A stretch of 64,000 nt of DNA from Cylicocyclus nassatus (Eukaryota; Nematoda; Chromadorea; Rhabditida; Strongylidae), in the NCBI GenBank assembly GCA_958299035.1, contig CATQJL010000223.1, positions 46,426,162-46,490,161 on the forward strand. The letters run 5' to 3'. Each line of letters opens with the position of its first letter. Within the stretch, counting starts at the first letter, position 1. Made by a program: the position numbers and the translations under genes. A model generated the notes under the pieces. The model saw only the letters and a list, made by a program, of their open reading frames with translations. It ran no database searches and was not told the origin of the DNA. Shown here piece by piece: positions 1 to 12,830 of the stretch.

Positions 1-689
1 ACCGCTGGTGCCGAATACCATATTGATTTTGCACGGTAGCGCCATTCTGGGGGATACGGCAGGTATACGGTGCGAGTCAAAGTCGAGGATTTCGCTGGAA
101 ATTTGCTGGGTCATTGCTGGCCAGCTGATTCGAATATCAAGGAATAATCTTGGATTCACCCGAAACTCAGTTTAAAAGGGTTATTTCACAATCGGACCTG
201 TCTTGAAAACTGTAAAGGGTGGTTACCTGACTCGTTGATCAAGAATATTGCATTTCGCATGATGGCCTTTACATGAATTTTTGCGAACTTGGCAAGGAAG
301 TTATCTGACATGCTGAGCACATATCTTCTCTTTCTCTACACAGAAACGTATTCGTGTGGTTACGGCAGACTTACGAGCGGGGAGATTAAGATCACGGACT
401 TGCTCCACACTTTGCCTAGATGGGTTGCCTGGGCACGATGAACATGATATCACACTAAACTCGCAAGCAAGCTCAATTTTCTCGGGTTACGGTGGGTACA
501 AAGCAGATGGCCCAAACAAGAGTCAAAACGTCGTTAGAGGCGTATACCAGTACGCTGACTCGAATATCACAGTCATTTTGCATGTTGAGACCTTTCTTAA
601 GTTTTTGAGGTCTATTGCTTGAAAAACATAAAAAGGGCTTGTTTAGTTGCAAGAAGAAAATGGCACTCTCAAGAAACCAATGTATTATT
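1..689. other. No supported gene
   Basis: Several short open frames occur, none with recognisable protein features or consistent splice sites. The left edge is cut by the window, so an exon of a gene lying mostly outside cannot be excluded. Confidence 0.4.
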
Positions 690-1420
690 CATGTTCAGCG
701 TGCGAGATAACAGTCTTAGGCGAAAAGGGAATCCGTGGTTTCGACCCCATACTGCATATCTATCGTATAACTACTCAAAAAGCCACAAAAAGAGTATGAT
801 TCTTGTGATACGCATGTCGGATAACGCCTTTAGTCCAAATCTCAGCCAAATCTAATTCCAGCCTTACAGTATACCTAGCGTAACCACACGCGAAGGCGCT
901 TTCGTGCCGAAAAAAATGTTATGTTCATAATCAGAATTGTCAGATAACCCCCTGGACAAAGTTTGATTCAAACGCATGGCAGAAATTACAGGACCCGGAT
1001 AGCCGAATAGCGTGTTGTCATTTCATACGCTTCAAATCACCGCAACTCAAAATATAAGGCGTTATTGCAGCTAGCAAGCAGGTATTCGTAATCCGCGTGC
1101 TAAGCCCTTCTAGGCAAAGTTTTGAGCAAATCTGGAACTTCGACCCATTTTCCGTGACACTGAACCTAAGAAAATTTCGCTATCATGAAAAATCAAATGA
1201 TGTTATGTCTCGCAAAGTTTAGTGCAAATTCATGGCTTTCGCTCTCTACCGTAGCCCACCGTAACGCTCAAAAAATGGCGTTACGTATGAAATAAGCATG
1301 ATGTTTGACATGGACGGATCGACTATCCCTTCCCTTCTGAGCCAAGCTTCAGGCAAATTTGGGAAACTGGCGCTGTCGAGACTGATAGGTATCGCGCTCT
1401 ATTTAAAATCCGGCCTTGAG
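690..1420. repeat. Degenerate tandem repeat, period about 100-150 bp
   Basis: A loosely conserved motif of the form AAAGTTT..agCAAAtctGG recurs near 830, 950, 1107, 1205 and 1336, often followed by a cgaccc or tttcg block. The copies are too diverged to align by eye along their full length. No coding function is suggested. Confidence 0.35.
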
Positions 1421-2225
1421 TGCCGTCCCGTTAGGATATCGGTATTTTTCTCATGATTTCTGGTAAATCATAACACTGGACCCTTGCCACTGATGATTAG
1501 CAAGAAATTCGGCGATTTTTGAAAAGTGCTGAGAAATAGAATGTGAATGCCTTACAAAACCTACAAAATTCTATCCGCTAAAAGTATAGCACACTTCAAA
1601 AATGGTAAATTTCTCTAATTTCCGAAAATCGTTGGGGGATGATTGAGGAGCGGAAAGAATGAAATCTCTATTCTCTGTAAAAACTTCAAAACGCCTCGGA
1701 GTTCATGAATATAAATCATCTGAGACTAAAGCCGGCCTCATATCAAAAATCTCTTGAACTTAGAATTCGTGATATCTGGGTAAAGTGCAGATAGGTCAAA
1801 ATCGCTGGTTTCAACTTTATCCTGAATTTTCGATTAGAATAATTGTAAGAGGAATATCAACATTCTGAATTAAGAAGTTTTCAAAAAAAACTCAAGAATT
1901 ATGAAAATGCTTGATTGATTTGGAAATATCTGGGCAAGAAGCCTAAGGCTGACCAAGGTCGTAAGGGTCAGCATCATAAGTGAAAAAAAACGTTGCAAAA
2001 AATAGGCAATATTCTTTTTGCAGGCAACGACGAGCTACTTATGGCTGCCGTTATTAGTTTTCATGGTTTTCTGAAAGCTTTCACAGACTTTTATATTGCT
2101 TTAAGTATCAGTGGTAAAAAGCTACTTCAATTCTCGTACTTTCGCGAGATTTACGTGGTAGAAGGTGGAAATTTTCATTTACAGCACCTTCTTTCATGTA
2201 CCTTCCGCCTTTCGGCTCAAAAATA
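1421..2225. other. No feature seen
   Basis: AT-rich sequence. The open frame at 1993-2229 runs into the mobile element that starts at 2226 and is not supported as a gene. Confidence 0.4.
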
Positions 2226-2870
2226 TTAGGTCGTTCCGAAAGTTCTTTCCGTTTTTTCAACCTATCATAAAAACACATGAAATGAAGGTAGGGAAACGCT
2301 GCAGGCACCAACCGACGCAGCTTTTCTTCCTCTTTTTGACTATCATATTTCTGTGCCGCTTGCTCTTGTGGTCATTGAGATAATGGCCAAAATTTCGAAC
2401 CCATGGTTTTTACCATGTCCAATTTTGGCAATTTTTCACAATCTTCTTTTTTGACTTTTGGAGAAGCTTTGATAGCATTCAGATAGAGTAAACAAAGTGC
2501 AATTTAATGCAATTTTCCGGCATCCGTAGCTAACCTAAAAATTTTTTTAGAATTATTTTTTTGATGCTGTCAATTTCCACATTTGGTGATGCCAAGACCC
2601 ATAGAACATAAAACGACACACAACTAAGGTGTCATTCGATGCAGCTTTTTCTCCTCTTTCTGCTGAGCATTTTTCTTCCTAATTTCTGGGGGGTTTTTGG
2701 CGATAAAATTTCTATAGTTGTTGATTTTGAACCCGCTTAAAGGTGTACACGTGAAATGCAAAATCTTGTATTTCGAAGCAATAAACACTCAGTTACTTTG
2801 TAAAAATAGTGGACAATCATAAACGACTTTTGAAAGTGTCGAAACCGAAGATTTGTTAATTCAAACGCTG
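2226..2870 (+). mobile_element. Half of a mariner-type foldback element (TTAGGTCGTTCC family)
   Basis: Begins with TTAGGTCGTTCCGAAAGTTC and is a diverged copy of one arm of the foldback at 23689-24708, including the inner block with the reversed gtcgtttatgattg sequence near 2810-2850. The matching right arm and closing CCTAA end are missing, so this is a single arm or a truncated copy. No transposase is encoded. Confidence 0.75.
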
Positions 2871-3839
2871 AAAGTCAAAGCTATTTTCATATGGGTAACA
2901 TCAAGATGATGTTTATTATATGAGATTAGTTATGCATAAAAGAACCCCATTTTTGGGGTTCTTTTAGAAGGAGCCCCACCCCGTCGATTTTCGGATGCCA
3001 CTGGTTCAATATCGCAAATTGCACAACTGTCAACTGGTGCAGGTGCACCTAAAGCGCCTCAGTGAAAAATGTTCTTAGACGGTAAAGTAGTGCAGTGTAA
3101 CGATAGAAGCGGTTAAACCCATACAGTCAAGAACTTACCAAAGTGGCACACATTTGAGCACCCCATCCTTCGTCCCTCCTAATCTCGAAACAAATTATTT
3201 TTCCACTATCAAAACCAATGAAAAGTCTCATGGTCAGAGATTGCAATTGCAGAGAACAGTTCATAGAAATCATTGTTGGAAAATGGAACATCTGAGTTGA
3301 AAAAAAATGTTGGAATATGTTTATGCTATCAACTGCTCATTTTTTACTTACCATTTTTTGGTGCAAGTGTGCTATACTTTTAGCGAATAGATTTTGTAAA
3401 TTTTGTGAGGCTTATATACTCTAATTTCTCAGCACTAAGAATTCAAGGGTCACTGAAATTCTTGCAAATCATCAGTGACGAGAGTACGATAGCCTGATTG
3501 CCCAAAAATTATGTAAAAGTACCTAGGTCTTATTTTCTTGAATCGAGTGACTTGGACTTGACACACATGAAAATAGTGGACTTTCATGCCAAACAATTAC
3601 AATTTTATAGTAGTCTAGCCAATACGGTCTTTGTCTACTGTCAATACTACAGGAATTTTACGGATCCTTGGTGAAAAAAATACCAAAAACTGTCGATTAC
3701 CCACTGTCCGAAAAAATTCCCATCCTGCCAATAAAGTTAGCCACGCAATCATGGCCATTAGAATCAGCAATCGGGTATGGCTTTTAATCTGTGCAGAAAA
3801 GAGTGATGAATCTTTGCAAATACGGTTTTACTTCGGAAT
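2871..3839. other. No feature seen
   Basis: AT-rich intergenic sequence with no supported exon or RNA gene. Confidence 0.4.
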
Positions 3840-4490
3840 CTTCGAAATTTACCCCCTCTGACACCAAAATTGATGGAATGCTCAGTTCTTCGCTGAAAAA
3901 AAATCAGAATTTTGAGCACATTACCTTCAAAGGCAGATTTGTGATGAATATTGTTGAGATCTGCGCAGGCTGATTGTTCTTCTCAAATCTATCCCCTCTC
4001 CCTTCGAAACCAGAAGAAATGCTCAGTTCTTTTTTTGTTGAAAAATCGGAAATTTCCGCAATGCTCGAAAACATTTCAGAATGAGGCTCTGCTCAGCAGA
4101 ACGAATTTTACCCACTCTCGAAAGCAAAAAGATGAAGCTCATCTTCGTTGAAAATTCACGCTTTTCCTTTCTTTCTTTTAAACTTCCTTCAAAAACGAGT
4201 TTTTGATGATTTCATTGAAATTCGTGCAAAAAAGGGTGATAAGTCTTTCCGAATAAGGCTCCACTTTGCGGGCCTAGAATTTTACGCCCTTCTGGACCAA
4301 ACGGTTGAATGCTAAATTTTTTGCTAAAAACCAAGCGATTTTCGAGCACTTTGCCTTTAAAAGTAGATTATGATGAATTTCTTTTAATGTACGCGTAGGA
4401 TGCATTCTTCTTTCCAAATCTATCCTCTCACCCTTCAACACCATAATTCACGGAATGCTCAGTTTTTTCGTTGAACAATCAGGATTTCTC
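3840..4490. repeat. Degenerate tandem repeat, about 140 bp per unit, five units
   Basis: Units start near 3848, 3988, 4108, 4274 and 4420. Each holds a pyrimidine-rich tAccCcCTCtc block, then GGAATGCTCAGTT or a variant, then ttcGttGAAaaatc. Spacing varies from 120 to 166 bp. Short open frames here (for example 3951-4151) are by-products of the repeat. Confidence 0.55.
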
Positions 4491-6228
4491 CGTAGTCTTC
4501 CTAACTTGTGCGTGAAAGAACTGTGATTTTTCCAGGAGGCTAAGCAGGCTATATGTGTAGAGTAGGGGCAACAGAAAGCTTAAACGAAGAACTGTAAGCT
4601 CGAAGCTGTAACTGTAAGCGGAACTCAAGCCGAAAGAGAGATCGATAGCTGGAGTAATTCCGTACACAACAATTTCAGCTACCATGGCTCGTTGCTATTT
4701 CAACACATAGCGAGTGCAGCAACAAAATTAGTAAAGATAGTTAATGGGTAGTCAATAATAATTCTAAAATCCAATGTTTTCGTAATCAGCAGGCGCACAT
4801 ACACTCCTGTACCAATTTTTAGCCGCCTAGCTCAAGTTTGAAAAAGACCCGCTCCGTTCGGGACCTATAGTGCAAGCAAATCTCTCGCCGGCATAATGGT
4901 CGCTGGCCTCTCCTCTCGCCACCACTGAGCGCCGTTATATTTTCACATTCCTTTTTCTGGATTCCTTCAGCAACTGGACCCTCCGTGACGCTGGGGTTAA
5001 GGATAGGAGGGACGCAGAAAACTCTGCCGTCGCGCTTGAAAGGATCGAATGTATATTATAGTAAGGATCATAAGACATTTCTTCCTAGTAAGGTTATCTT
5101 GTAGTAAATGGCATCACTACTTCCACATTGTTTTTGCATGCTGTTACGCGACAAATGGCCGTCATTTTATGATTGGAGATGTTTCCTGACTGTGCTGTTT
5201 TGTATGCGCTACAGTGGACATCGACTCAAGTGCCCCAGAACTTTTTCATATGTAGCATTTATCACATTCTAACTAACTTTCGTTCGCTAACTTTTGTCGA
5301 ATGAAGGCTTTTTTAAACGATGGAAGTTTTGAAAGAAGGAAATTCTGAGCGAGTTGATATTAATACCTGTCCTCATACTTCTTGAGTTTTTGCGCTTCGG
5401 TCTTTATAGGGCCTACAATTGGGCCTCCGCTAACATATCAATTATTCATTGTGAACTAGAAGATGCGAGAGAGCTTTGCACGTACAAGTTGATGCTGTGA
5501 TCTCATTGTGCATAATGTACCGACTGGCTTTGACTTTGTCAGACAACTTCGGCGTACCCGATCCCTTGATCGGAAACGTTGTTTTGTTTTCTCGATGGGA
5601 TTTTGTTGAAAAAAGGAATTGGAAGCTCAGGCCTAAGTATGAGACAGCATTGTTCCTATTTGACAGTCTGTCTAGCTAGTCTCAAAAACCTCGAAGACGC
5701 TGGTATTGGAAGACTGAATGAGAAGAGCATGTTCATGGAGAAAAACTAGTAATCAAACATTTGAAATCAGCGTCTAAAATGCGAAAGGTACGAAAGAAAG
5801 AAGCAACAATATTTTCTTATAGTAGCATCAATCCTTCTTCGAAAAAAAAAACATGATCTCAAGTACAGGAAAAGTTTCATAGCTGAAAATGTACACTCAC
5901 GCGCGCCCTGAGGGTCTCGTACAGTTGCCTGCTCCTCCAGAATATTCGCTGCAAAGCAGCTTCAGTATGAGAACGGTATAATTCTAATGAGAATATGCAA
6001 TATGACAATATGCACTTCAGAGAATGTTCTTTGACCTTCTCCAAGTTCCGAAAGATTCGAAATAACATGCCCAACCGCGATTTTCCAAGTTTGGGCGAGC
6101 AAGCTTGGCCCAAGCTCAATGTACTAGGTCCCACCACGCAGTGAGAAACGCGCGCAACTGCCCGCGCAGCCGGTTAAGTAGATTTAGATGGCGCCCTGAG
6201 TATGACATCATAATCTAGGTGAGCATAA
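4491..6228. other. No feature seen
   Basis: Neither strand gives a recognisable product. A ctcaagtttga string near 4832 resembles part of a spliced leader, but it lacks the leader's 5' half and any Sm-type site and is not called. Confidence 0.4.
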
Positions 6229-6455
6229 GGCCGGACATACATCACGCGATTTCGTCGCCTCGCGATTTTCCCGACAACACAACTGTTACAAGTTCAATAC
6301 CGATCACCTTGCATTTTGGTTGGATAGTTATTCGCGATTAATGGGCTGCAAAACTGCCACAAACGGAATCCAAGATAAATAACATGCAATGTACTCGTAA
6401 CAGTTGTCTGTTTGTGATAATCGCTAAGAGATGAAATCGCGTGATGTATGCCCGG
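6229..6455. mobile_element. MITE with inverted ends CCGGRCATACATCACGCGA
   Basis: Inverted ends match: the left end reads CCGGACATACATCACGCGAT and the right end (6433-6455) reads ATCGCGTGATGTATGCCCGG. The element is about 227 bp. Related copies sit in cyclase introns at about 46805-47044 and 49333-49566, both ending with a GAAATCGCGTGARGTATGCC block. No coding capacity. The superfamily is not determined. Confidence 0.7.
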
Positions 6456-7943
6456 ACAATACCGAAACAACATGTGAGCACGATAAGACATTGAAAATTG
6501 AGAGAGAATTGAGATATGCACACAAAAGTGCAAGAGTGAAATCAAAAGTAAGTAATAGCAATCAAAATTTTGGCGCCTTGCATGAGAAATGTGTGCATGT
6601 GCGTAGGCCATTGGACTGTAGTGAAAATTGGATTAAGTTTCCATTGAATTGTCAAAACTGCGTATCTTCTGTAAAAGTAGACATATTTGGATCAAATTCC
6701 TAATGAGGTGAGAAGAAGGTTTACGATATTTTTGTTACACGAGGGAAGATTGAAGGCAGTGTCTCACCAAAGTTGAGGTTGCACGAATTTTCACATATTC
6801 TATTACAGGGACCTCTAAATAGACCATTGCAACAAGTCCCACTCAATTTAACCCCCTTCACGCTGAGACTGGGCCTCTAGAAAACGGGATTTTTGGGAAC
6901 TTCGTGCGATTTTAGGCCCATACAGTGCTAGACATGGTCCGGCAGGCTTGCAAAATGCAAAAAACTCGGCAACTAAATTTTAGTGAGACACTGCCTTTAA
7001 GGACAAATAAATGCATGATGTACCTTAGTGGGCACAACTTCAAAATGGCTTATGCACCCAGCTTTTGACGGGTTGTGCCTAATTCAATTACCTATGTTTC
7101 AAGATGCTTTCGAGCATTTCGACATGATTTTTTAGCACAAAGTTTTGGGATTTTAAGCATGGTGTAAAAATCTTTTGTTCTTTTCTTACGATGGGGTTAA
7201 AATCCAAGGAATCAAGGTGAAAACGGAGTCTAAGCGGCGTTTCCAACCACAGTGTTCCAATAATGATATGAAGCAGAAACTCTAGTATGAGATGAGCAAA
7301 AACAACGCTTTGCTTCGAGTGAAAAGAGGACAAACTTTTTAGTCTTTGAAACAAAGTTCATTAAGTTTGAACATTTGATTTCTAGGCATAGAAAAAGACC
7401 AAAAAACATAATAGGAAATGATTTGTAGAGGGAGCGCATGAAGTTGCGTATATTCTGCTTTTGACGTCTTTTTGATGATTTTATGATTGGTAGTGTTAGA
7501 GGCCAAAGCATCAATTTTGCCGGAGGAATGTTGTAAAAGGCAAGGCACACAGAGAGAAACGACTGAGAAAATAAAGAGAACTAAGGCAAAACAGCAATGA
7601 TCATATAGGAGCTAGAGAAGTTGAACATGCAGGACGGGCTTTGATTGGCGTCGAATAAAAGTGAGGTGAAACGATTAGAGGGGTTGGAGAAGCGCTGACG
7701 TGGGAAGAAACTTAGCACGAACATTTTGAAACATGTAGATCGACATAGACAAGTAAGCTTGTCTGGAAGTGGTTACTAAGCAAGAGCTTTAGCACTGAAT
7801 GAAATGGAATGCCGCGAATGCGATATCTTATCGCACCGCAGGGACTAAGCCCATTTTATTCGCATTTCATTCGCGAAAAGCCCATTTTTAAATGGACTTT
7901 CGTGGATATTAGTCCAGGATTGAGCTTCTCTTCATTGTTTGTA
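6456..7943. other. No feature seen
   Basis: AT-rich sequence with no supported exon. Minus-strand frames at 7088-7550 overlap each other and show no recognisable domain. Confidence 0.4.
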
Positions 7944-8740
7944 TTAGGTTGTCCGGAAAATAATGTCGCTTGGCATCCTCCCGCGACAGAATGACTACAA
8001 AAAACAGCGAATGGGGTATCATTTGATAGAGCAAAGCAAGCTCTACAAGGTAGTTCACAAACCTACACGGAAGTCTTCGAATTCAAAATATAAAAAATTC
8101 AAGATACCCGAACAATCACACCTTCATTCATAGAAATCTTAGGGATCTTCAATTTGCACAGGCATGTACTATCCACACTAGGTATTCATCTGTAAAGTTT
8201 ATGGTATTTTTTCATGACTATAGTACGACAAACAAAAATAAGTCGAAAGTGCGAATATGTCGCGTTTCTCGGGCTTTTTGCAAACAAGTTGATTTTTCTC
8301 GAAAACTGCAGCTTGTTTGAAGCTGAAAAGTCATGGTTATACTCCTAAAGGTCCATACTACAGAATCACCCATATGAGAGAAGCTCATGATTGCTTTGGC
8401 AAAAATATGCCGAATTTTGTTTTTTCAATTTTTAGCAGTGGAAAAACGGCGAAAATATGCATACAAGTGTATCGTATAGCGAGTCCATGCATGAGCAAGT
8501 TAGGGGTCCCCAGAACTTTTCTGAACGGAGATATGATTTTTCTTCGTTTTTTAGATATTTAGTGCCTTACGAAATTTGGCTCCAAACTTCACGCATATCA
8601 GAGTTGGCGCGAAGGTTCGAGCTTCATTTTGTAGTGCTTGCTCTGAACTATCGGTCGATACCCCATCTACTTATTTTCGTGCGCACCCTGCTCAGGGCCC
8701 GTCACGAGGTTGTCAAAAGGGATTTTTGAAAACGAATTCT
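7944..8740. mobile_element. Degraded foldback of the TTAGGTTGTCC family
   Basis: Starts TTAGGTTGTCCGGAAAATAA. The block atggggtatcatttgatagagcaaagcaagc near 8011 has an inverted counterpart near 8635-8665, and the same block occurs in the intact foldback at 43338-44275. The right end is eroded, so the boundary is approximate. Confidence 0.6.
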
Positions 8741-8938
8741 TCTTTCAACCCAAAAATTTTTTTACAGATATCCCTTTGACCCAAAAATGATCCCAGTGAT
8801 TGCGCAGTGAAGACTTTACCCAGAGAACAAGTTTTTCGAAGAAAAAAACAAAAACAATTCATTCATGACAAAAAAAACAAATGAGATTATATTAGAGACC
8901 TGCAGTGAGGTCAATGAAAAAAAATTTGCACCGGCGCT

Positions 8939-8952
8939 GGGGGGGGGGGGGG
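8939..8952. repeat. G14 homopolymer
   Basis: Fourteen consecutive G on the + strand next to a GC-rich GGCGCT. The length may be unreliable because homopolymers are error-prone. Confidence 0.9.
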
Positions 8953-9236
8953 ATTCTTACCATTCATATGCTCACAATTTCTGAAACCTCTTACACTCAA
9001 GTAAGTACTCGAGTTCCACACATGCCGGTACTAGGACCCAGCGACGCCGTTATCGATTGAAGCGCGCTTTCCTCCTTAGGGAACGGGGCTCCTGAAGCTA
9101 TTTTGGGCTCTAGCAATGAGGAGAGGAGGAGTTTTAAAACCAAAATGTTACTATATACTAAGCTTCAGGTGTATAGCAGATGCAAAAATTTTGAAAAAAT
9201 TATGTGAGTTGGAAGTTTTGTCAACCTCAGGTTGTC

Positions 9237-9262
9237 ATTAGGTTGTCAAAAGACAACCTAAT
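9237..9262. repeat. Palindrome made of two fused TTAGGTTGTC ends
   Basis: ATTAGGTTGTC, then AAAA, then GACAACCTAAT: perfect 11-bp arms around a 4-bp centre. The sequence equals the first bases of the TTAGGTTGTC foldback family joined to their reverse complement, as if the whole element interior had been lost. Confidence 0.8.
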
Positions 9263-9720
9263 TTGGAAAAAAGTTGGGCACGCTCTTCATTCACATAACT
9301 TTTTCATGATTTTTCATACTTGGTTCCTTAGTCCTACTGCGCATATACACACCAAATCCCGCGCAATTCCGTCACTTCTGCGTTGCAAACGAGCTATTTT
9401 TCCATTTTTTGGTAGCGGGAAATGTTTAGAAAAAAGTTTGCCACAACCTTCTCACATACATTTTCATTAAACTTCTGGGTTAAGCCCTGCAGGCCCGTGT
9501 GTATGTACGTATCAAGTTCCATACTATATCGTCGTCTTTGCGTTGCAGACAAGTCATTTGAATTCACATCTTCAACAGTTAAGCCAAATTTTTGAAAAAA
9601 AAACGCTTATTACACCTTCCATTCACATAAGTTTTTCATAATTTTTCATACATGTTTCCACTAGCTCTCTTCGCTCGCTTACGAAGTTTCGTGCCATATT
9701 TTTATCATGCATTGAGAACT
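9263..9720. repeat. Two copies of a roughly 220-bp dispersed repeat; third copy at 13300-13510
   Basis: Shared blocks: ttcacataactttttcatgat-like, gcatatacacacca, and gcgttgcaaacgag followed by ttgaaaaa..cttgccaca. Copies lie at about 9263-9490, 9490-9720 and 13300-13510. The DNA before the first copy (9030-9180) and before the third (13020-13240) also looks related, so the real unit may be longer. Confidence 0.5.
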
Positions 9721-9737
9721 ACTCATGTATGCTGTTA

Positions 9738-10654
9738 TTAGGTTGTAAAGAAAGTTCCCGAGCACTTGCGAAAATTTTTTTCAAATCGCTGTAACTTCAA
9801 GCAGATTGATTCTTTTTTAAAGCTACAAGCTTCATTGCAAAGACAATTTTGCCCACAACATATATTTGTCTTGTTGGCTTCTCGGCACTTCACTGCGGCC
9901 CACTAGCTTGCGCGAAGGGAAAAAGGTCGTCGCGAAAAGTGGCCTATTTGTGCAGGATTATCTCAGGCATGTTGAGAGCTGGAGAGCCCAGATGCTGTAG
10001 TTATATAAAGGTCTGCTGGGGCTGTTATGGAGACCATTCATGTTTTTGAGGGACCACCTGCAAAAAAAATTTTTCCAGAAAGTTTGAAAAATCGACAATT
10101 TTTTGCCCCTAAAATTGCACCATTTTTCGAGTAAGTAACTTTGAAGTCTTCTAGTTCTGCACAGAAAGGACCAAATTTTTGATTACCGGAAATATTGCTG
10201 GTGTAATGCCTTGCACATCTTATGAACCCATCATCCAGGCGTGGCGATCCCCGCAAAAGCGACGCCAGCTGCGAAAACAGTTGCAGTCAGAGGCAAGTTC
10301 GACAGCTCGTAATTTCTGAGCGCAAATCGCAAAACTCGAGTACACCGAGGGTTCAGAACTTATCAGGTTTCTTAATCAGGTCACCCATGATTTGGACGAA
10401 ATTCTATAATTCCACAAAAAAATGGCCGTAAGAAGAAAAATTGTTAAATTTTCGTGATTGGAAAGATTTCTCTTTTTGACGCGCAGATCAAATACGTCTT
10501 GACATTGATAGAAGTCAAAAGGCGTGTGGGAAACCTCAGCCTTCCCTCTACTGAACAGTATAAAAAACTTGGTGTCAAATTCCGACCGAGCGCCGAAAAT
10601 TGCGTTTGAAAATGAAATTTCCAAAAGTGCCCGGGAACTTTCTTTACAACCTAA
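9738..10654. mobile_element. Foldback element, 917 bp, TTAGGTTGTAAAG ends
   Basis: Left end TTAGGTTGTAAAGAAAGTTC, right end its reverse complement finishing CCTAA. The arms pair for at least 40 bp (gttcccgRgcactt). No transposase frame. Terminal TTAGGTTG agrees with mariner-type ends, though the inner bases differ from the AAAAGTT families elsewhere in the window. Confidence 0.75.
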
Positions 10655-11222
10655 TACAAATAGCATCGTTTGAGCGACGTCGCGCGTGCGGCAATTAGCG
10701 ACGGCGCGGTTTGACGCGTGCGAATTCCAGTGTTCGCCTGTTGAGGCAATATCAATTTTTTTGGGCTTAGCCCCGGATCCCGCAAGAACGATTTCCCCTT
10801 TGCTTTTTTTACCAAAAATGATTTCCAGCTTGTCATTTGCCAACCTCGTGCCGGGCCCTGACCCTGCTGCGATATAGCATGATAAAACACGATGCGACAT
10901 TATTTTGCGGACAACATAATAATAAGCAAAGGCACCTGGTGGCATTGCGACTCTCGCCGAAGACAGTGTCAGGCGGGAGTTTGACTGGGGCGGTACATCT
11001 GTCAAATCGTAACGCAGGTTTCTCTAGGCTAGCTCAGAGAGGACGCAAATCTCTCGTAGAGCAAAAGGGAAAGAGCTCCCTTGATCTTGTTTTCAAGTAT
11101 GATTACAAACCGCGAAAGCGTGGACTATCGATCCTTTAATCAAGATGGTTTCTGGTAGGAAACGTATCTGGCTCTCAAGTATTATTCCACACACCACAGC
11201 AAGAGAAGTGAAAAGCTTCAGT
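10655..11222. other. No supported gene
   Basis: Contains a CpG-rich patch at 10680-10740. Open frames on both strands overlap in opposite directions and none shows a family motif. Confidence 0.35.
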
Positions 11223-11935
11223 TTGAACAAGGTCTTTGTCGCCACGCGACATGTATAGAGGGCGCTGCAAAAATCACGCACGGAGTCGAAGTTTTTAGAA
11301 TTAACCACATAAGTGAAAAATTTGTAGTAAAAATCAAGGACAAGGTCCGCACTCTCATAAGAAATGCCAAGCCGCTAAGGAAGTACTACCCTGGACTAGC
11401 GTAATGGATGCATTCGTGAACGAGTCGCAACAGTAGAAAACTGGATCAAAGATCAAAACATAGCTGGAATAATATCTACTACAGACAGCGACGATTCAAC
11501 TACGAAAGCATTGAACACTAGTAAAGGCTCAGCAAAATCTGCCAAGGACCAATGACAACATCAACAGGCAGTGATTCTTCGTCAGAAGATGACAAAAAGA
11601 CTGAGATTATAAAAAAGAAGACACCTGAAAAGAACAGCTGCATGACAACAAACACATTGAGCAGACAGACTTGCAAAGACAACGAGAGATAAGACAATGA
11701 AAGGCCTATGAGACTTTATCCCACACGTAAAACATAAACAACAGAAACCATTAATGAGACACAACTTGGTCGCGTGCAAGTGTTATCCAGGCAGCGCCTT
11801 GTGCCGCGGCCAGCCGCCAGAGCTGGCACCAGCGTCACGACTGAGCTACCGCAAGCGTTCTCGTCGTCCGCATCCTCTCGCAGACAGATTTTCGCAGCAG
11901 CCTCGCACCTCATCGCGCTGAGGTGCGACTGCAGA
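11223..11935 (+). pseudogene. Frame-broken coding relic, unrecognised
   Basis: Three successive open stretches in different frames read like protein. The first ends with a basic segment (KDKVRTLIRNAKPLRKYYPG). The second includes ERVATVENWIKDQNIAGI followed by a Ser/Thr/Asp-rich tract. The third starts MTTSTGSDSSSEDDKK and is strongly charged. Frameshifts or unseen introns separate them. A basic, then Ser/Asp-rich order would fit a gag-like or nuclear protein, but I do not recognise the family. The strand is inferred from the composition of these frames only. Confidence 0.25.
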
Positions 11936-12428
11936 AAATATATAGTTTATTAGTAAGAAACAATACAAAAAATTTACGAAAACAAAAAAGTTAATCAAAT
12001 AAGAAACAACACAAAAAATCACAAATAAAAATTACGATCAAATTTACGACTAGTTCTTACATTCGCACTGTTATCAAATGGTTTTCTCTGCGGCGAGTTC
12101 GACATTCAAATACAAAAACTTCCGGTTTCATATACTTCTTTGAAGCTGCACATCGCATCAGTGATCTTATTTCGGCGCAGTACATCCTTCTTTCGTGATG
12201 GCTTCAAGTTTCGGGGATGCTGGAATTTTTTTTACAAATGTTTAGAACTGGAAAGTGTAAAATCAATTTGAACAACCTCCAAACATGGAGAAGAATGCCT
12301 GGCGCGACAGCTGATATTCTTTTTAAGCACTCGAGCAGTTGCTCCGAAGAAGAGTGAGTTCTTCTCCCCAACAAACCGCGTAATTTCCCAAAAAAGTTTT
12401 AGGAAAATTTTATGAAGAAATCAAATAT
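11936..12428. other. AT-rich spacer with a short direct repeat
   Basis: agaaacaaYacaaaaaat occurs twice near 11957 and 12002. No gene seen. Confidence 0.4.
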
Positions 12429-12830
12429 ATAAGGTTGATGCAAAAATAATGGCCGATTTTCTAAGCCTTTTCCAGCAACTTTTTCCTTCAATACTTCTTC
12501 TTTAAAACAGATGTAGTGTACCATCGAGGAGCAGCTTTCATGCTCCATCTGCTCTTTGAAACGGGCTTTCATCCTCATCTGTTATAAAGTTATTGAGCTT
12601 CAAATAAACGCATCCAAATTCAGAATTTCATTGCATCCACTTTTCTGGCCAGAATTCAAGCGCGTATCAATGGCACTTCTTTCAAAATTTAGCTATTGTT
12701 TATAATAGAAAGTGCCTACTTATGCATACTTAATCGTATTTTTTGAAGTTATCCAGACTGAGATATCGGCGCCTAAAACATGGATAGCTGTTGCGGTCAT
12801 TTTATGACCCATAACATTGTTTACTGTGGC
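12429..12830 (+). mobile_element. Half of the foldback family found intact at 50401-51308
   Basis: Reads aaggttgatgcaaaaataatg at its left end and follows the left arm of the 50401-51308 element for about 400 bp (catgctccatctg, cattttatgacccataac blocks). No right arm is present. Confidence 0.6.

Noticed and set aside
4479..4685. Minus-strand frame with hydrophobic segments
   Set aside because: Low-complexity Leu/Ser/Tyr run overlapping the end of a tandem repeat; no supporting splice sites.
10376..11005. 209-codon minus-strand frame, the longest outside the gap
   Set aside because: Its C-terminal third lies inside the 9738-10654 foldback and the rest has no recognised motif; opposing frames of similar quality overlap it.
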